From NCBI GenBank assembly GCA_963771835.1, contig CAVYVA010000004.1:682001-746000 (forward strand): DNA of 64,000 bases, given 5' to 3'. Below, in pieces: positions 37,620-47,742 of this stretch. This DNA is from CAVQCJ01 sp963771835 (GTDB taxonomy: Bacteria > Actinomycetota > Actinomycetes > Prado026). Both the position numbers and the translations under genes were made by a program. Within the stretch, counting starts at the first letter, position 1. Each line of letters begins with the position of its first letter. The notes under the pieces are model-generated. The model made no database searches, was not told the origin of the DNA, and saw nothing but the letters and a program-made list of their open reading frames with translations.

Positions 37620-38880
37620 TCAGGGGACGATGACCTCGCCGGCGACCGCTGCAGCCGCGATGTCCGAGCGGTGCTGGCCGCCGGGCAGGTCGATGAGCGC
37701 GGTCGCCGCGTACGCCCGGTCGCGGGCCTGCGCGAGGTCGGCACCGACCCCGACCACCGACAGCACCCGTCCGCCGGCGCTGACGAGCCTGCCGTCGACC
37801 ACCTTCGTCCCGGCGTGCAGGACGTACGCGCCGTCGACCGCGCCGGCCTCGTCCAGGCCGCCGATCGGGTCGCCGGTGCGCGGCGCCTGCGGGTAGCCGG
37901 GCGACGCGACCACGACCGTGACCGCGGCGCCGGCCTCGTAGCGCGGCGGTTCGACCTCGCCGAGCCGGCCCGTCGCGACGCAGCGGAGCAGGCCGGCCAG
38001 CGGCGTGCGCAGGCCGGCCAGCACCACCTGCGTCTCCGGGTCGCCGAACCGGGCGTTGAACTCGATCACCCGCGGCCCCTTCGGGGTCAGCGCGAGCCCT
38101 GCGTAGACGACACCGGCGAACGGCGTCCCGCGCCTGGCCAGCTCGTCGACGGTCGGCTGGACGATCCGTTCGACGATGTCGTCGGCGAGCCCGAACGGGG
38201 CCCACGGCAACGGCGAGTACGCACCCATCCCGCCGGTGTTCGGGCCGGTGTCGCCGTCCGCGACGCGCTTGAAGTCCTGCGCAGCCTGCAGGGCGACGAC
38301 GGCGGTCCCGTCGGTCAGGCACAGCAGCGAGACCTCGGGGCCGTCCAGGTACTCCTCGACCACCACCCGTCCGTAGGCCGCGGCATGAGCCAGCGCCACG
38401 TCCCGGTCGTCGGTGACCACGACCCCCTTGCCGCCCGCCAGCCCGTCGTCCTTGACCACGTACGGCGGCCCGAAGGCGTCCAGCGCGGCGGCCACCTCGG
38501 CGGCGGTGTCGCACACGTGCGCCATCGCGGTCGGCACGCCGGCCTCGGCCATGACCTCCTTGGCGAAGGCCTTGCTGCCTTCCAGCCGGGCCGCCTGCGC
38601 GGACGGTCCGAAGCAGTCGATGCCCCGGGCGCGGACGGCGTCGGCGACGCCGGCGACCAGCGGGGCCTCGGGCCCGACCACGACGAGGTCGGCGGCCCAG
38701 GAGACCGCCAGCGCGGACACGGCGGCCGGGTCCTCGGCGACGACGTCGAAACTGCTCGGCGATCTGTGCGGTGCCGGCGTTGCCGGGCGCACACGCGAGC
38801 GCGCTCACCTCGGGGTCGGCGGCAAGGGAGCGGCAGAGGGCGTGCTCACGTGCACCGGCCCCGAGCACGAGGACTCTCAC
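37620..38880 (-). CDS. purD: Phosphoribosylamine-glycine ligase, frameshifted
   Basis: GAR synthetase, step two (ATP, glycine and phosphoribosylamine). ATP-grasp fold: RVLVLGAGAREHAL at the N-terminus, VVGPEAPLVAG, VVKDDGLAGGKGVVV and GPNTGGMGAYSP are diagnostic; RVIEFNARFGDPETQ carries the metal site. A +1 shift near 38750 lies between QIAEQ and FDVVAEDP. Corrected length about 419. GTG 38880. About 197 bp separates it from the subtilase gene; that gap holds a hairpin (37452-37459 with 37465-37472) and no gene. Confidence 0.95.
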
Positions 38881-38934
38881 GCCCGCAGGCTACCCGGCCG
38901 GCCCGACCGGGAGGGGACGCGACAAGGTAGAGGG

Positions 38935-39915
38935 GTGCTGCCCGAGCTGATCCGGCCGATGCTGGCAGTCGCCGGCGACCTGCCGCCGCCCGCGCAGGAG
39001 GGGCTGTGGGCGTACGAGATGAAGTGGGACGGCGTGCGGGCCGTGACGTACTGCGAGCCGGACCGGCTGCGCGTCCTGACCCGCAACGACCGCGAGGTCG
39101 CGCGCACCTACCCCGAGCTGGGCCGCATCGGACGGCTGCTCGGGGCGGTGCCGGCGGTCCTGGACGGCGAGATCGTCGCGCTGGACGCGGGCGGGCGGCC
39201 CGACTTCGGCCTGCTCCAGCAGCGGATGCACGTCGTGGACCCCGCTGCGGTCCGCGGGCTGGTCGAGCGCGTCCCGGTGGCGTACCTGGTGTTCGACCTC
39301 CTGCACCTGGACGGACGCGACCTCGTCGACCTGCCCTACGACGCGCGCCGCGGGCTGCTCGAGCAGCTCGAGCTCGACGGGGACGGCTTCGCGGTGCCGC
39401 CGGCGTTCGCGGGCGACGCGGCGGCGGCGCTGGCGACCAGCCTGGAGCGGGGTCTGGAGGGGATCGTCGCCAAGCGCCGGGACGCACGGTACGAGCCGGG
39501 CCGGCGGTCCCGGCAGTGGGTCAAGGTCAAGCACGTCCGCATGCAGGAGGTCGTGGTCGGCGGCTGGCACGCCGGCGCCGGACGTCGCGAGGGCACGGTC
39601 GGCGCGCTGCTGCTCGGCGTGCAGGAGGCCGGCGGGCTCGCGTACGTCGGCCAGGTCGGCACCGGGTTCACCGACGCGATGCTCACCGACCTGGAGGGGA
39701 TGCTGCGACCGCTGCGCCGGGACACCTCACCGTTCGCGACCGAGGTGCCCAGAGCGCACGCACGCGACGCGGTCTGGGCAGAGCCGCGCATCGTGGGCGA
39801 GGTGGCCTTCGGCGAGTGGACCACGGACGGGCGGCTGCGGCACCCCTCGTGGCGCGGCCTGCGTCCGGACAAGTCCCCGCTCGAGGTCGTGCGCGAGGAC
39901 CGGCTCGACCGCTAG
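38935..39915 (+). CDS. ATP-dependent DNA ligase
   Basis: A 326-residue stand-alone ligase. The nucleotidyl Lys is Lys30 in YEMKWDGVRA; other family motifs are LTRNDREV, VLDGEIVALD, YLVFDLLHLDG, LEGIVAKRRDARYEPG and WVKVKHV. A C-terminal OB domain (VVVGGWHAGAGRREGTVGALLLGV) follows. Similar to the ligase module of LigD/LigC used in non-homologous end joining; no Ku gene is in the window. GTG 38935. Its stop shares CTAG with the stop of the next gene on the other strand. Confidence 0.92.
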   Translation: MLPELIRPMLAVAGDLPPPAQEGLWAYEMKWDGVRAVTYCEPDRLRVLTRNDREVARTYPELGRIGRLLGAVPAVLDGEIVALDAGGRPDFGLLQQRMHVVDPAAVRGLVERVPVAYLVFDLLHLDGRDLVDLPYDARRGLLEQLELDGDGFAVPPAFAGDAAAALATSLERGLEGIVAKRRDARYEPGRRSRQWVKVKHVRMQEVVVGGWHAGAGRREGTVGALLLGVQEAGGLAYVGQVGTGFTDAMLTDLEGMLRPLRRDTSPFATEVPRAHARDAVWAEPRIVGEVAFGEWTTDGRLRHPSWRGLRPDKSPLEVVREDRLDR

Positions 39916-40703
39916 TCGGTCGAGGAGGTCGGTTTCGCGGACGCGCGCGGCTGGGTGTCCCACTGCAGCGCCGCGTGCGCGACCGCGGAGACCAGCGCGG
40001 CCTGCGGCGGGCCGGACGCCGGCCCGGCGGGCACGACCGCGACCTCGACGATGCGGGTCCCGGACTCGAACAGCACCAGCCCGGTCCGCATCCGCTTGTG
40101 GATCACCCACCACGACTGGGCGCCGACGAACCCGGCCGACAGCGCCGCCGGCCGGATGTCGTTGTCTGCGTCCCGCACGTCCAGCCCGGTCGCGTCGCTC
40201 GTGCAGGTGAGCATCCAGAGCCGCACCGTGTCGAACATCGTGGTGGCATCGCGGACGGTCGCGTAGCCGCGGATCTGCTCGATGACGTCGAACCCGGGCC
40301 CGCGCAGGTACAGCACCCGGGAGGCGCCGGTCGGGCCGACGGGCGCCGACCCCGCGGGCTCGCAGGTCTCGGACACCGGACGGACCACGGTGCCGGTATC
40401 CGGCTTCCAGCTCGCCCCGAGGTCCGGTGCGCAGAGCAGGTGGTCGTCGAGAGCCGCGGTGAGCGCCAGCGGGCAGCCCTGCGCATCGGTCCCGGCGCTG
40501 GCAGCGGACGCCGACGGCTCGCCCGTCACGACGCCCGCGGTGGCCGAGCTTGTCGGCGCGGGGGCCGACGAGCTCGGCACCGCCGCCGAGACCGGCCGGT
40601 CGGAGGGGTAGAGCGCGACGGTGGCGGCGACGACCACCGCCGTGCCCCCGGCGACGGCCGCCAGCAGCCAGAGCAGTCCCCGAGGCCCGCGCGATCCCGC
40701 CAT
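39912..40703 (-). CDS. Hypothetical membrane-anchored protein
   Basis: A 263-residue protein with one N-terminal membrane span (LLWLLAAVAGGTAVVVAATVALYP), a Ser/Ala/Thr/Pro linker and an extracytoplasmic domain. Cysteines at QGCPLAL, LLCAPD, ETCEPAG and LTCTSD may pair. The fold region (VLYLRGPGFDVIEQIRGYATVRDATTM, RIVEVAVV) resembles PknH-sensor or DUF3558-like domains but is not certain. Stop codons of this gene and the ligase overlap completely in the palindrome CTAG. Confidence 0.75.
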   Translation of the reverse strand: MAGSRGPRGLLWLLAAVAGGTAVVVAATVALYPSDRPVSAAVPSSSAPAPTSSATAGVVTGEPSASAASAGTDAQGCPLALTAALDDHLLCAPDLGASWKPDTGTVVRPVSETCEPAGSAPVGPTGASRVLYLRGPGFDVIEQIRGYATVRDATTMFDTVRLWMLTCTSDATGLDVRDADNDIRPAALSAGFVGAQSWWVIHKRMRTGLVLFESGTRIVEVAVVPAGPASGPPQAALVSAVAHAALQWDTQPRASAKPTSSTD

Positions 40704-40717
40704 GCGTCCTGGATCGA

Positions 40718-40752
40718 CCCGTGCGGGTCCCGGCTTGATCGGCCCGCACGGG
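40718..40752 (-). terminator. Hairpin terminator after PaiB-like gene
   Basis: CCCGTGCGGG (40718-40727) and CCCGCACGGG (40743-40752) form a perfect 10-bp stem with a 15-nt loop. It lies just after the minus-strand stop at 40761 and before the start of the next gene at 40703. Confidence 0.6.
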
Positions 40753-40760
40753 CTCGGGGC

Positions 40761-41381
40761 TCAGGCGTACGGGTGCCGGCGGCGCAGATGCGCCAGTGCC
40801 GCGGCGTCCCCGGGTCCGTCCCGCCGCGCCAGGTGCTCGGCGACCACGGCGCGGTGCGCGTCGTCGGCGTTCCCGCCGTACTTCAGCTTCCCCTTGACGT
40901 GGTCGACCTGCAGCCGCAGCCCGCGGATGCCGGTCAGGGTCCGGCCGTGCTCGGCCGGGTCGGCGACGTCGACCCCGGCCTGCAGCGCGGCCAGCTGGGT
41001 CCGCAGCACGGCGGCCTTGTCCTGCGGGGTGTCCAGCACCTGCACCCGGGCCGCCAGGACGACCGCCGAGTAGTACGTGGTCGGGATGCCCATCCGCGGG
41101 TCCTCGCCCTCGACGGCCTTCCAGTCGCTGGGGACGTACGTCCAGTCGGTCGCGACCGTCAGCAGGACCCGGTCGTCGGACTCGATCGCCCGCCACACCG
41201 GGTTGGGCCGGGCCAGGTGCAGCACGACCTCGTCCGGTCCGGCGACCGTGAACTGGGTCGGGACCGAGACCGGCCAGCCGTCGACGTGGCCGACCGTGGT
41301 CAGCACGCCGAACGGGTGCCGCTCGAGCACCGCCCGCCACTCGCCGTCATCGAGCGGGGCGTCCCAGGGATGGACCAGCAT
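40761..41381 (-). CDS. PaiB-family FMN-binding protein (pyridoxamine-oxidase-like fold)
   Basis: A 206-residue protein. The opening MLVHPWDAPLDDGEWRAVLERHPFGVLTT, then VVLHLARPNPVWRAI and a Trp-rich stretch (DWTYVPSDWK), match the FMN-binding negative transcriptional regulator family (PaiB). Contains the split-barrel flavin fold. In Bacillus PaiB affects protease and sporulation genes; role here unknown. It starts ATG 41381, 31 nt after the methyltransferase stop, so the two are likely co-transcribed. Confidence 0.85.
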   Translation of the reverse strand: MLVHPWDAPLDDGEWRAVLERHPFGVLTTVGHVDGWPVSVPTQFTVAGPDEVVLHLARPNPVWRAIESDDRVLLTVATDWTYVPSDWKAVEGEDPRMGIPTTYYSAVVLAARVQVLDTPQDKAAVLRTQLAALQAGVDVADPAEHGRTLTGIRGLRLQVDHVKGKLKYGGNADDAHRAVVAEHLARRDGPGDAAALAHLRRRHPYA

Positions 41382-41411
41382 CGGCCGATCGTGCCAGACC
41401 CGGTCCGGGTC

Positions 41412-42200
41412 CTAGGCGCGGAGGACGTACCGGTGCCAGCGGATCGGCGGCGCCGGGATCTGCACGTGGGCAGGGTCGCCGTACGCGGTGCTCGCCCAGG
41501 CGCGGGCGGCGGCGACCGAGGCGTTCAGCCGGTCCGGCGGGATGTCCCAGGTCCACGAGTACACCTGGTTCTCGAGCTCGCGCAGGTACCACTCCACCGA
41601 CCGGCCCAGCGTCGCCGGCGACCGCTCGAGCGCAGGCAGCCGCTCGACCGTCGCACCTCGTCCGGACAGGTGCGCGTCGAGCTCGTCGAGATGGTCCAGC
41701 GAGCCGCGCCTCGGGGCTGCGCCCGCGCCGGCCCGGATACGCGCGTTCAGCTCCGCGAGCAGGCCGTCCCGAGGGGCACCGCGGGAGACCAGCAGGACAC
41801 CGCCCGGCTCGACCACCCGGACCAGCTCGTCGACCACCGCGACCCAGTCCGCGACCAGGTGCAGGACGTGGCACGCCAGCGCCGCGCCGAACGAGGCGGT
41901 CGCGAACGGCAGGGCGGTGGCGTCGGCGCGCAGCACCGGCGCCGTCCGGCCCGGGTCCTTGGCACGGAGCCGGTCCAGCATGGCCGCGGACAGGTCGATC
42001 CCGACGACCCTGGCGCCCGCCCCGGCGAGCGGGAGCGCGATGCGCCCGGTCCCGACGCCGATCTCCAGGCAGAGCCGGTCGCGGACCTGCGCCGCCAGCA
42101 GCGCGGTCTGCTCGGCGGCGACCTCCGGCGGCAGCGCCCTGGTCCGGTCGTAGAAGTCGGCAGCCCGGTCGAACGACACGGACTCCTCGGACGCCACCAT
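41412..42200 (-). CDS. Class I SAM-dependent methyltransferase
   Basis: A 262-residue Rossmann methyltransferase. SAM motif I is CLEIGVGTGRIALPL, the acidic loop is GIDLSAAMLDRL, motif post-II is RADATALPFA and VEPGGVLLV is motif III. It belongs to the UbiE/Methyltransf_11 group. Substrate unknown. ATG 42200 follows the strong hairpin at 42215-42282. The longer open frame upstream belongs to the amidohydrolase. Confidence 0.88.
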   Translation of the reverse strand: MVASEESVSFDRAADFYDRTRALPPEVAAEQTALLAAQVRDRLCLEIGVGTGRIALPLAGAGARVVGIDLSAAMLDRLRAKDPGRTAPVLRADATALPFATASFGAALACHVLHLVADWVAVVDELVRVVEPGGVLLVSRGAPRDGLLAELNARIRAGAGAAPRRGSLDHLDELDAHLSGRGATVERLPALERSPATLGRSVEWYLRELENQVYSWTWDIPPDRLNASVAAARAWASTAYGDPAHVQIPAPPIRWHRYVLRA

Positions 42201-42214
42201 CCCCGCATCCTTTC

Positions 42215-42282
42215 CCCCGCGATCTTGAGAGATGCAGAGGCGACACGCCGTACGGGGCCCTGCTTCTCTCAAGATCGCGGGG
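42215..42282 (-). terminator. Long hairpin overlapping the amidohydrolase stop
   Basis: Outer arms 42215-42231 and 42266-42282 are perfect 17-bp complements. The inner part pairs further with mismatches (about 42232-42239 with 42258-42265). The amidohydrolase stop (42269-42271) is inside one arm. The placement between two minus-strand genes fits an intrinsic terminator without T-run. Confidence 0.7.
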
Positions 42283-43538
42283 TCAGGCCTTTGACGACCC
42301 GGCCGCCCTTCATCACGAACGGGATGTCCTCGAGCAGGCGGATGTCCTCCAGCGGGTTGCCGGCGACCGCGACGAGGTCGGCGTAGCGGCCGGGCGCGAC
42401 GGTGCCGAGCTCGTCCGCGCGGTCCAGCAGCTCGGCCGCGGTGAGCGTCGCCGACCGGATCGCCTCCGCCGGCGTCTGGCCCCAACGCACCTGGTACGCG
42501 AACTGGCGCGCGTTCAGCCCGTGCGGGTAGATCCCGCTGTCGGTGCCGAACGCGATGCGGACGCCGGCCTTCACGCAGCTTCGCGAAGCCCTCGCGCTGC
42601 GCGAGCGTCGTCTCGTCGTTCTTGCGCAGCACGTCGGCGTCCCAGCCCTCGGCTCGGCCGCGCTCGGCGATGTAGTCGCCGCAGTACACGTCGGCGACCA
42701 GGTAGGTGCCGGCCGCGGCCATCAGCTCGATCGCCTCGTCGTCCATGAGCGAGCCGTGCTCGACCGAGCGGACCCCGGCCCGGACCGCGCGCTTGATCCC
42801 CTCGGCACCGTGCGCGTGCGCTGCGACGTGCGACGCCGTAGAAGCGCGGCCTCCTCGACCGCGGCCCTGATCTCCGCCTCGCTGAACTCCGGCGCCCCCG
42901 GGACTCCGCCGGCCGTCATCACGGCACCCGTGGCGATGACCTTCACCAGGTCCGCGCCGCCGTGCAGGACGCGGCGCACCGCCCGACGGACCTCGTCGAC
43001 GGAGTCGGCGACACCGGCGCGCAGGTCCCGGGGCACCACCGCGTCCACGTCCTGGGCGAGCCCGGTGATGTCGCCACCGCCGCCGGAGCTGGTGATGTAC
43101 GCGCCGGCCACCCGCATCCGCGGGCCCTGCACCCAGCCCGCGTCGATCGCGTCCCGCAGCGCGACGTCGACGAAGGCGCGGAACGTCCCGACGTCGCGGA
43201 CGGTCGTGAACCCGGCCATCAGGGTGTCGCGGGCGTTGCGTACGCCGGACAGCGCCTCCTGCGCCGGGCTGCGCGTGAGCATCTCGGCGTAGCTGTGCCC
43301 GGAGTCGGGCTCGCCGACCAGGTGCGCGTGGCAGTCGGTCAGTCCCGGCAGCAGGGTGTGCCCGGCGAGGTCGAGCAGCGCCGGACCCTCTGCCGGCGCA
43401 TCCGCGGCGGCGATCGACCGCGACGACCCGCTCGCCCTCGACGACGACGGCGCGCCCGACCAGCAGCTCGCCGGAGACGACGTCGAGGAGCAGCTCGGGG
43501 CGCAGGACGGTGCGGTCCGGTGTCGTCACGCCGACCAC
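42269..43538 (-). CDS. Amidohydrolase family protein (imidazolonepropionase-like), several frameshifts
   Basis: About 420 residues when joined. N-terminal beta sandwich (RAVVVEGERVVAVD), GLTDCHAHLVGEP-type metal motif recovered near 43385 in the next frame, LMAGFTTVRDVG, HVAAHAHGAEGIKRAV, VRSVEHGSLMDDE and the Asp in IAFGTDSGIYP belong to the metal-dependent amidohydrolase superfamily. Clear +1 shifts lie near 43425 and 42585; a third break near 42840 is +2 or -1. Start GTG 43538; GTG 43529 is possible. Substrate unknown, perhaps a peptide-like amide. Confidence 0.85.
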
Positions 43539-43562
43539 CGTACCCGTCTGCTGACTGGCGAG

Positions 43563-44920
43563 TCAGCCGGTGTAGTGCTTGTCGACCACCGTGAAGACCT
43601 CGTCGAGCAGATCGCCAGGCCGTCCTTGACCTCGGTCTCGGACACCGTGCACGGCGGTACGACGTGCAGCCGGTTGTAGTTGATGAACGGCAGCAGGCCG
43701 CGCTTGCGGCACTCGGCGCCGAGCTCGTTCATCGCCGGCCGACGTCCCGCCGTACGGAGCGAGCGATCGCGCGGGTGGCCCGGTCGCTGACCAGGTCGAG
43801 CGCCCAGAACACGCCGAGGCCGCGCACCTCGCCGATGACCGGGTGCCGGTCGGCGAGCTCGCGAAGCCCGGGACCGAGCACCGTCTCGCCGATGCGCGCG
43901 GCGTTCTCGACGATGCCCTCCTCGCGCATCGCGTCGATCGAGGCGACGATCGACGCGCAGGCCAGCGGGTGCCCGGAGTAGGTGAGGCCGCCGGGGAACA
44001 CCCGCTCGTCGAACGTCGCGGCGATCGCGTCGCTGATGACGACGCCGCCGACGGGGACGTACCCGGAGTTGGAGCCCTTGGCGAAGGTGATCAGGTCGGG
44101 TGCGACGCCCCAGTGGTCGCAGCGCGAACCACTTCCCGGTGCGGCCGAACCCGGCCATCACCTCGTCGGCGATGTAGAGGATGCCGTACCGGTCGCACAG
44201 CTCGCGCACGCCGGCGAGGTAGCCCGGCGGCGGGATCAGGACGCCGGCGGTGCCGACGACCGTCTCGAGCAGGATCGCGGCGATCGTCGCCGGGCCCTCG
44301 AACTGGATGACCTGCTCGAGGTGCTGCGAGCGCGCGCTCGCACTCCTGCTCCTCGGTCGTCGCCCAGAACGCCGAGCGGTACAGGTACGGCCCGAAGAAG
44401 TGCACGTGGCCGTCGGCGTACTCGTTCGGCCAGCGCCGCGGGTCGCCGGTCGCGGTGATCGGCCGCGCCGGTGTTGCCGTGGTACGAGCGGTAGAAGCTC
44501 AGCACCTTGTCCCGGCCGGTGTGCAGGCGGGCCATCCGGATCGCGTTCTCGTTCGCGTCGGCGCCGCCGTTGGTGAAGAAGACCTTGTTGCATGCCCGTC
44601 CGGGGCGAGCCCGGCGATGCGCTTGGCGGCCTCGCCGCGCGCCTCGTTGGCGTGCTGCGGGGCGATCGTCGCCAGCTTGCCGGCCTGCTCCTGGATCGCG
44701 GCGACCACCTTCGGGTGCTGGTGCCCGATGTTGGTGTTGACCAGCTGGCTGGAGAAGTCGAGGTAGCGGTTGCCGTCGTAGTCCCAGACGTACGAGCCCT
44801 CGCCGCCGGCGATCGGCAGCGGGTTGAGGGCGCCCTGGGCCGACCAGGAGTGGAAGACGTGCGCGCGGTCGAGGGCGAAGACCTCGGCGCCGCGGGCGGG
44901 GTCCGGGGTGGGTGCGTCAT
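43563..44920 (-). CDS. Class III PLP-dependent aminotransferase, many frameshifts
   Basis: About 450 residues. HVFHSWSAQGALNPLPIAGGEG, KVFFTNGGADANENAIRMAR, YLYRSAFWATTEEQECER, YIADEVMAGFGRTGKWF with the PLP Asp, and PGGLTYSGHPLACA are those of omega-aminotransferases of the aspartate-aminotransferase family (taurine, beta-alanine or putrescine type). The catalytic Lys is in LITFAKG. At least seven clear +1 shifts and two +2/-1 breaks occur. Start ATG 44920 needs an immediate frame correction. Substrate not resolved. Confidence 0.88.
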
Positions 44921-44998
44921 GGCGGCAGGGTAGGTGCGGCCGGACGGTCGGCGCGAGCCTCACCCTGTCAGACCGAGGCGAGCTGGGCCGACACAGTG

Positions 44999-45627
44999 TC
45001 AGCCTTGGCGAGGGTCCAGCGCCGCCAGCAGACCGGCCCGGACGTCCGGCCACTCGGCCGACAGGATCGAGAAGTAGACGCTGTCCCGCCACTGCCCGTA
45101 CCGGTCGATCATGTGGTGCCGCAGCACGCCCTCACGGGTGGCCCCGAGCCTGGCGATGGCCGCCTGCGAGCGCTCGTTGCGGTGGTGCGTCTTGAGGGCC
45201 ACCCGCTCGTAGCCCAGGTCGTCGAAGGCGTGCCCGAGCAGGAGCAGCTTGGCCTCGGTGTTGACCGCCGTGCGCCAGACCCGGCGCGCGTAGAACGTCC
45301 AGCCGATCTCGATCCGGCGCTCCCGCGGGGTGATGTCCAGGAAGCTCGACGACCCCACCGCCCGCCCCGAGGCCAGCTCGACGGCCGCGAACGGGAACCG
45401 CTCCCCGCGGGCCCGGTCGGCCAGCGCGCCCTCGATGAACGCCGCCATCCCGGCCTCGTCGCCGGGCGGCTCGGCCAGCCAGCGCCAGACGTCGTCGTCG
45501 GCGCCGAGCTCGGCCGCCAGGTCGCCGGCGTGCCGCGGACCCAGCGGTTCCAGCCGGACGTGGCGGCCCTGCAGCACCACGTCGGACGGCGGCTCGGCGA
45601 CAGGCATGTCGCCGGGCATGGCGCCGG

Positions 45628-45631
<4 letters not shown>
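44999..45631 (-). CDS. GNAT family N-acetyltransferase (RimJ/RimL type)
   Basis: A 210-residue acyltransferase. VRLEPLGPRHAGDLA opens the fold; AVGSSSFLDITPRERRIEIGWTF and RVWRTAVNTEAKLLLLGHAFDDLG form the acetyl-CoA region; LKTHHRNERSQAAIARLGATREGVLR is the typical end. The acceptor is unknown. ATG 45631 overlaps the purA stop (ATGA), so it is translated from the purA message; ATGs at codons 5 and 9 are possible. Confidence 0.88.
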
Positions 45632-46912
<1,281 letters not shown>

Positions 46913-46922
46913 TGCGGCCCCC

Positions 46923-47342
46923 TTAGGCGTCGGCGCCGAGGTGGTCGGCTGCGGCGGGCGAGCTGTCGCGCAGGAAGGTAGCGCACCGCTGCGCCTCCGC
47001 GTCCTCGCCGATCACGCCCGCAGCCCGGCCGAGCGCGTGCAGGGAGCGCAGGAAGCCGCGGTTCGGCTCGTGCTCCCACGGCACCGGTCCGTGCCCCTTC
47101 CACCCGTTGCGGCGCAGCTGGTCCAGCCCGCGGTGGTAGCCAACGCGCGCGTAGGCGTACGACTCGATGGTCGCGCCGCGGGCGAAGGCGTCGTCGGCGA
47201 GGACGGCCCAGGCCAGCGAGCACTCCGGGTAGCGGGCGGCGACCTCCGCGGCCATCACGCCTTGCTCGAGGAGGTCCCGGGGACCGGGCTCCGCTGGCAG
47301 CAACGTCGGCGGCGGCCCCGCCATCAGGTCCTGATGCGTCAT
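46923..47342 (-). CDS. DUF3151 family protein
   Basis: A 139-residue soluble helical protein. LLPAEPGPRDLLEQG, SLAWAVLADDAFARG, SYAYARVGYHRGLDQLRRNGWKGHGPVPWEHEPNRGFLRSLHALGRA (split in two here) and RCATFLRDSSP are conserved. The family is actinobacterial and typically lies between fba and purA, as here. GGAGG lies 8 nt before ATG 47342. No function is known. Confidence 0.93.
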   Translation of the reverse strand: MTHQDLMAGPPPTLLPAEPGPRDLLEQGVMAAEVAARYPECSLAWAVLADDAFARGATIESYAYARVGYHRGLDQLRRNGWKGHGPVPWEHEPNRGFLRSLHALGRAAGVIGEDAEAQRCATFLRDSSPAAADHLGADA

Positions 47343-47371
47343 ACCCCCATCCTCCCCCCTCCACCCCTCCC

Positions 47372-47443
47372 CGCTTCACCTTGCACAGCGCTGCCCATCG
47401 AGCCGTGGATGCGCTCCCACGTCGCAGTTCACCAGGTGAAGCG
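47372..47443. repeat. 72-bp palindromic-ended repeat, copy C
   Basis: CGCTTCACCT (47372-47381) and AGGTGAAGCG (47434-47443) flank a 52-bp middle that aligns with copies A and B. Same orientation as copy A. It lies between the DUF3151 start and a truncated gene whose last codons run into it. Confidence 0.8.
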
Positions 47444-47707
47444 GGGGCGCGGGTGGGAGTTGAGGGCGCGGACGCCGCGATCGAAGGCCGCCCGGTAGCG
47501 CGCGGCGGTTCGCACCACGTCCAGCGTGACGTCCCGGTTGGTCACCCGGACGACCTGGAGCCCGGCCCGCTCCAGTCGCTCCTGCCGGAGCTTCTCAAAG
47601 CGCAGTACGTCCCGGTCTACGTACTTGAGGAGGCCGTCGCTCTCGCCGACCGTCGCGTACTGCGGCCAGAAGTCGTCGACCCGGCCGATGACCTCCCAAC
47701 GGCCGGG
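47429..47707 (-). pseudogene. 3' fragment of DUF559/AbiEi-like endonuclease-fold protein
   Basis: The minus strand is open for 92 codons after TAA (47708-47710) and has no plausible start. It reads FWPQYATVGESDGLLKYVDR, then RFEKLRQERLERAGLQVVRVTNRD, the pattern of the C-terminal Vsr-like (DUF559) domain seen in actinobacterial AbiEi-type antitoxin-domain proteins. In full-length relatives this follows some 200 residues absent here. The frame ends RPRFTW-stop, its last codons made by the end of repeat C. I read it as a decayed remnant. Confidence 0.6.
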
Positions 47708-47742
47708 TTACAGCGTGCTGGCGGGTAAAGCCCTGAGGGGGG

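Noticed and set aside
42215..42282. Palindrome as a fourth member of the 72-bp repeat family
   Set aside because: Ends (CCCCGCGATC) and interior do not match CGCTTCACCT...AGGTGAAGCG; better explained as a terminator.
41412..43538. 708-codon frame that would fuse amidohydrolase and methyltransferase
   Set aside because: A strong hairpin and a proper ATG (42200) separate the two; the fused part between is a frame-error artefact of the amidohydrolase.
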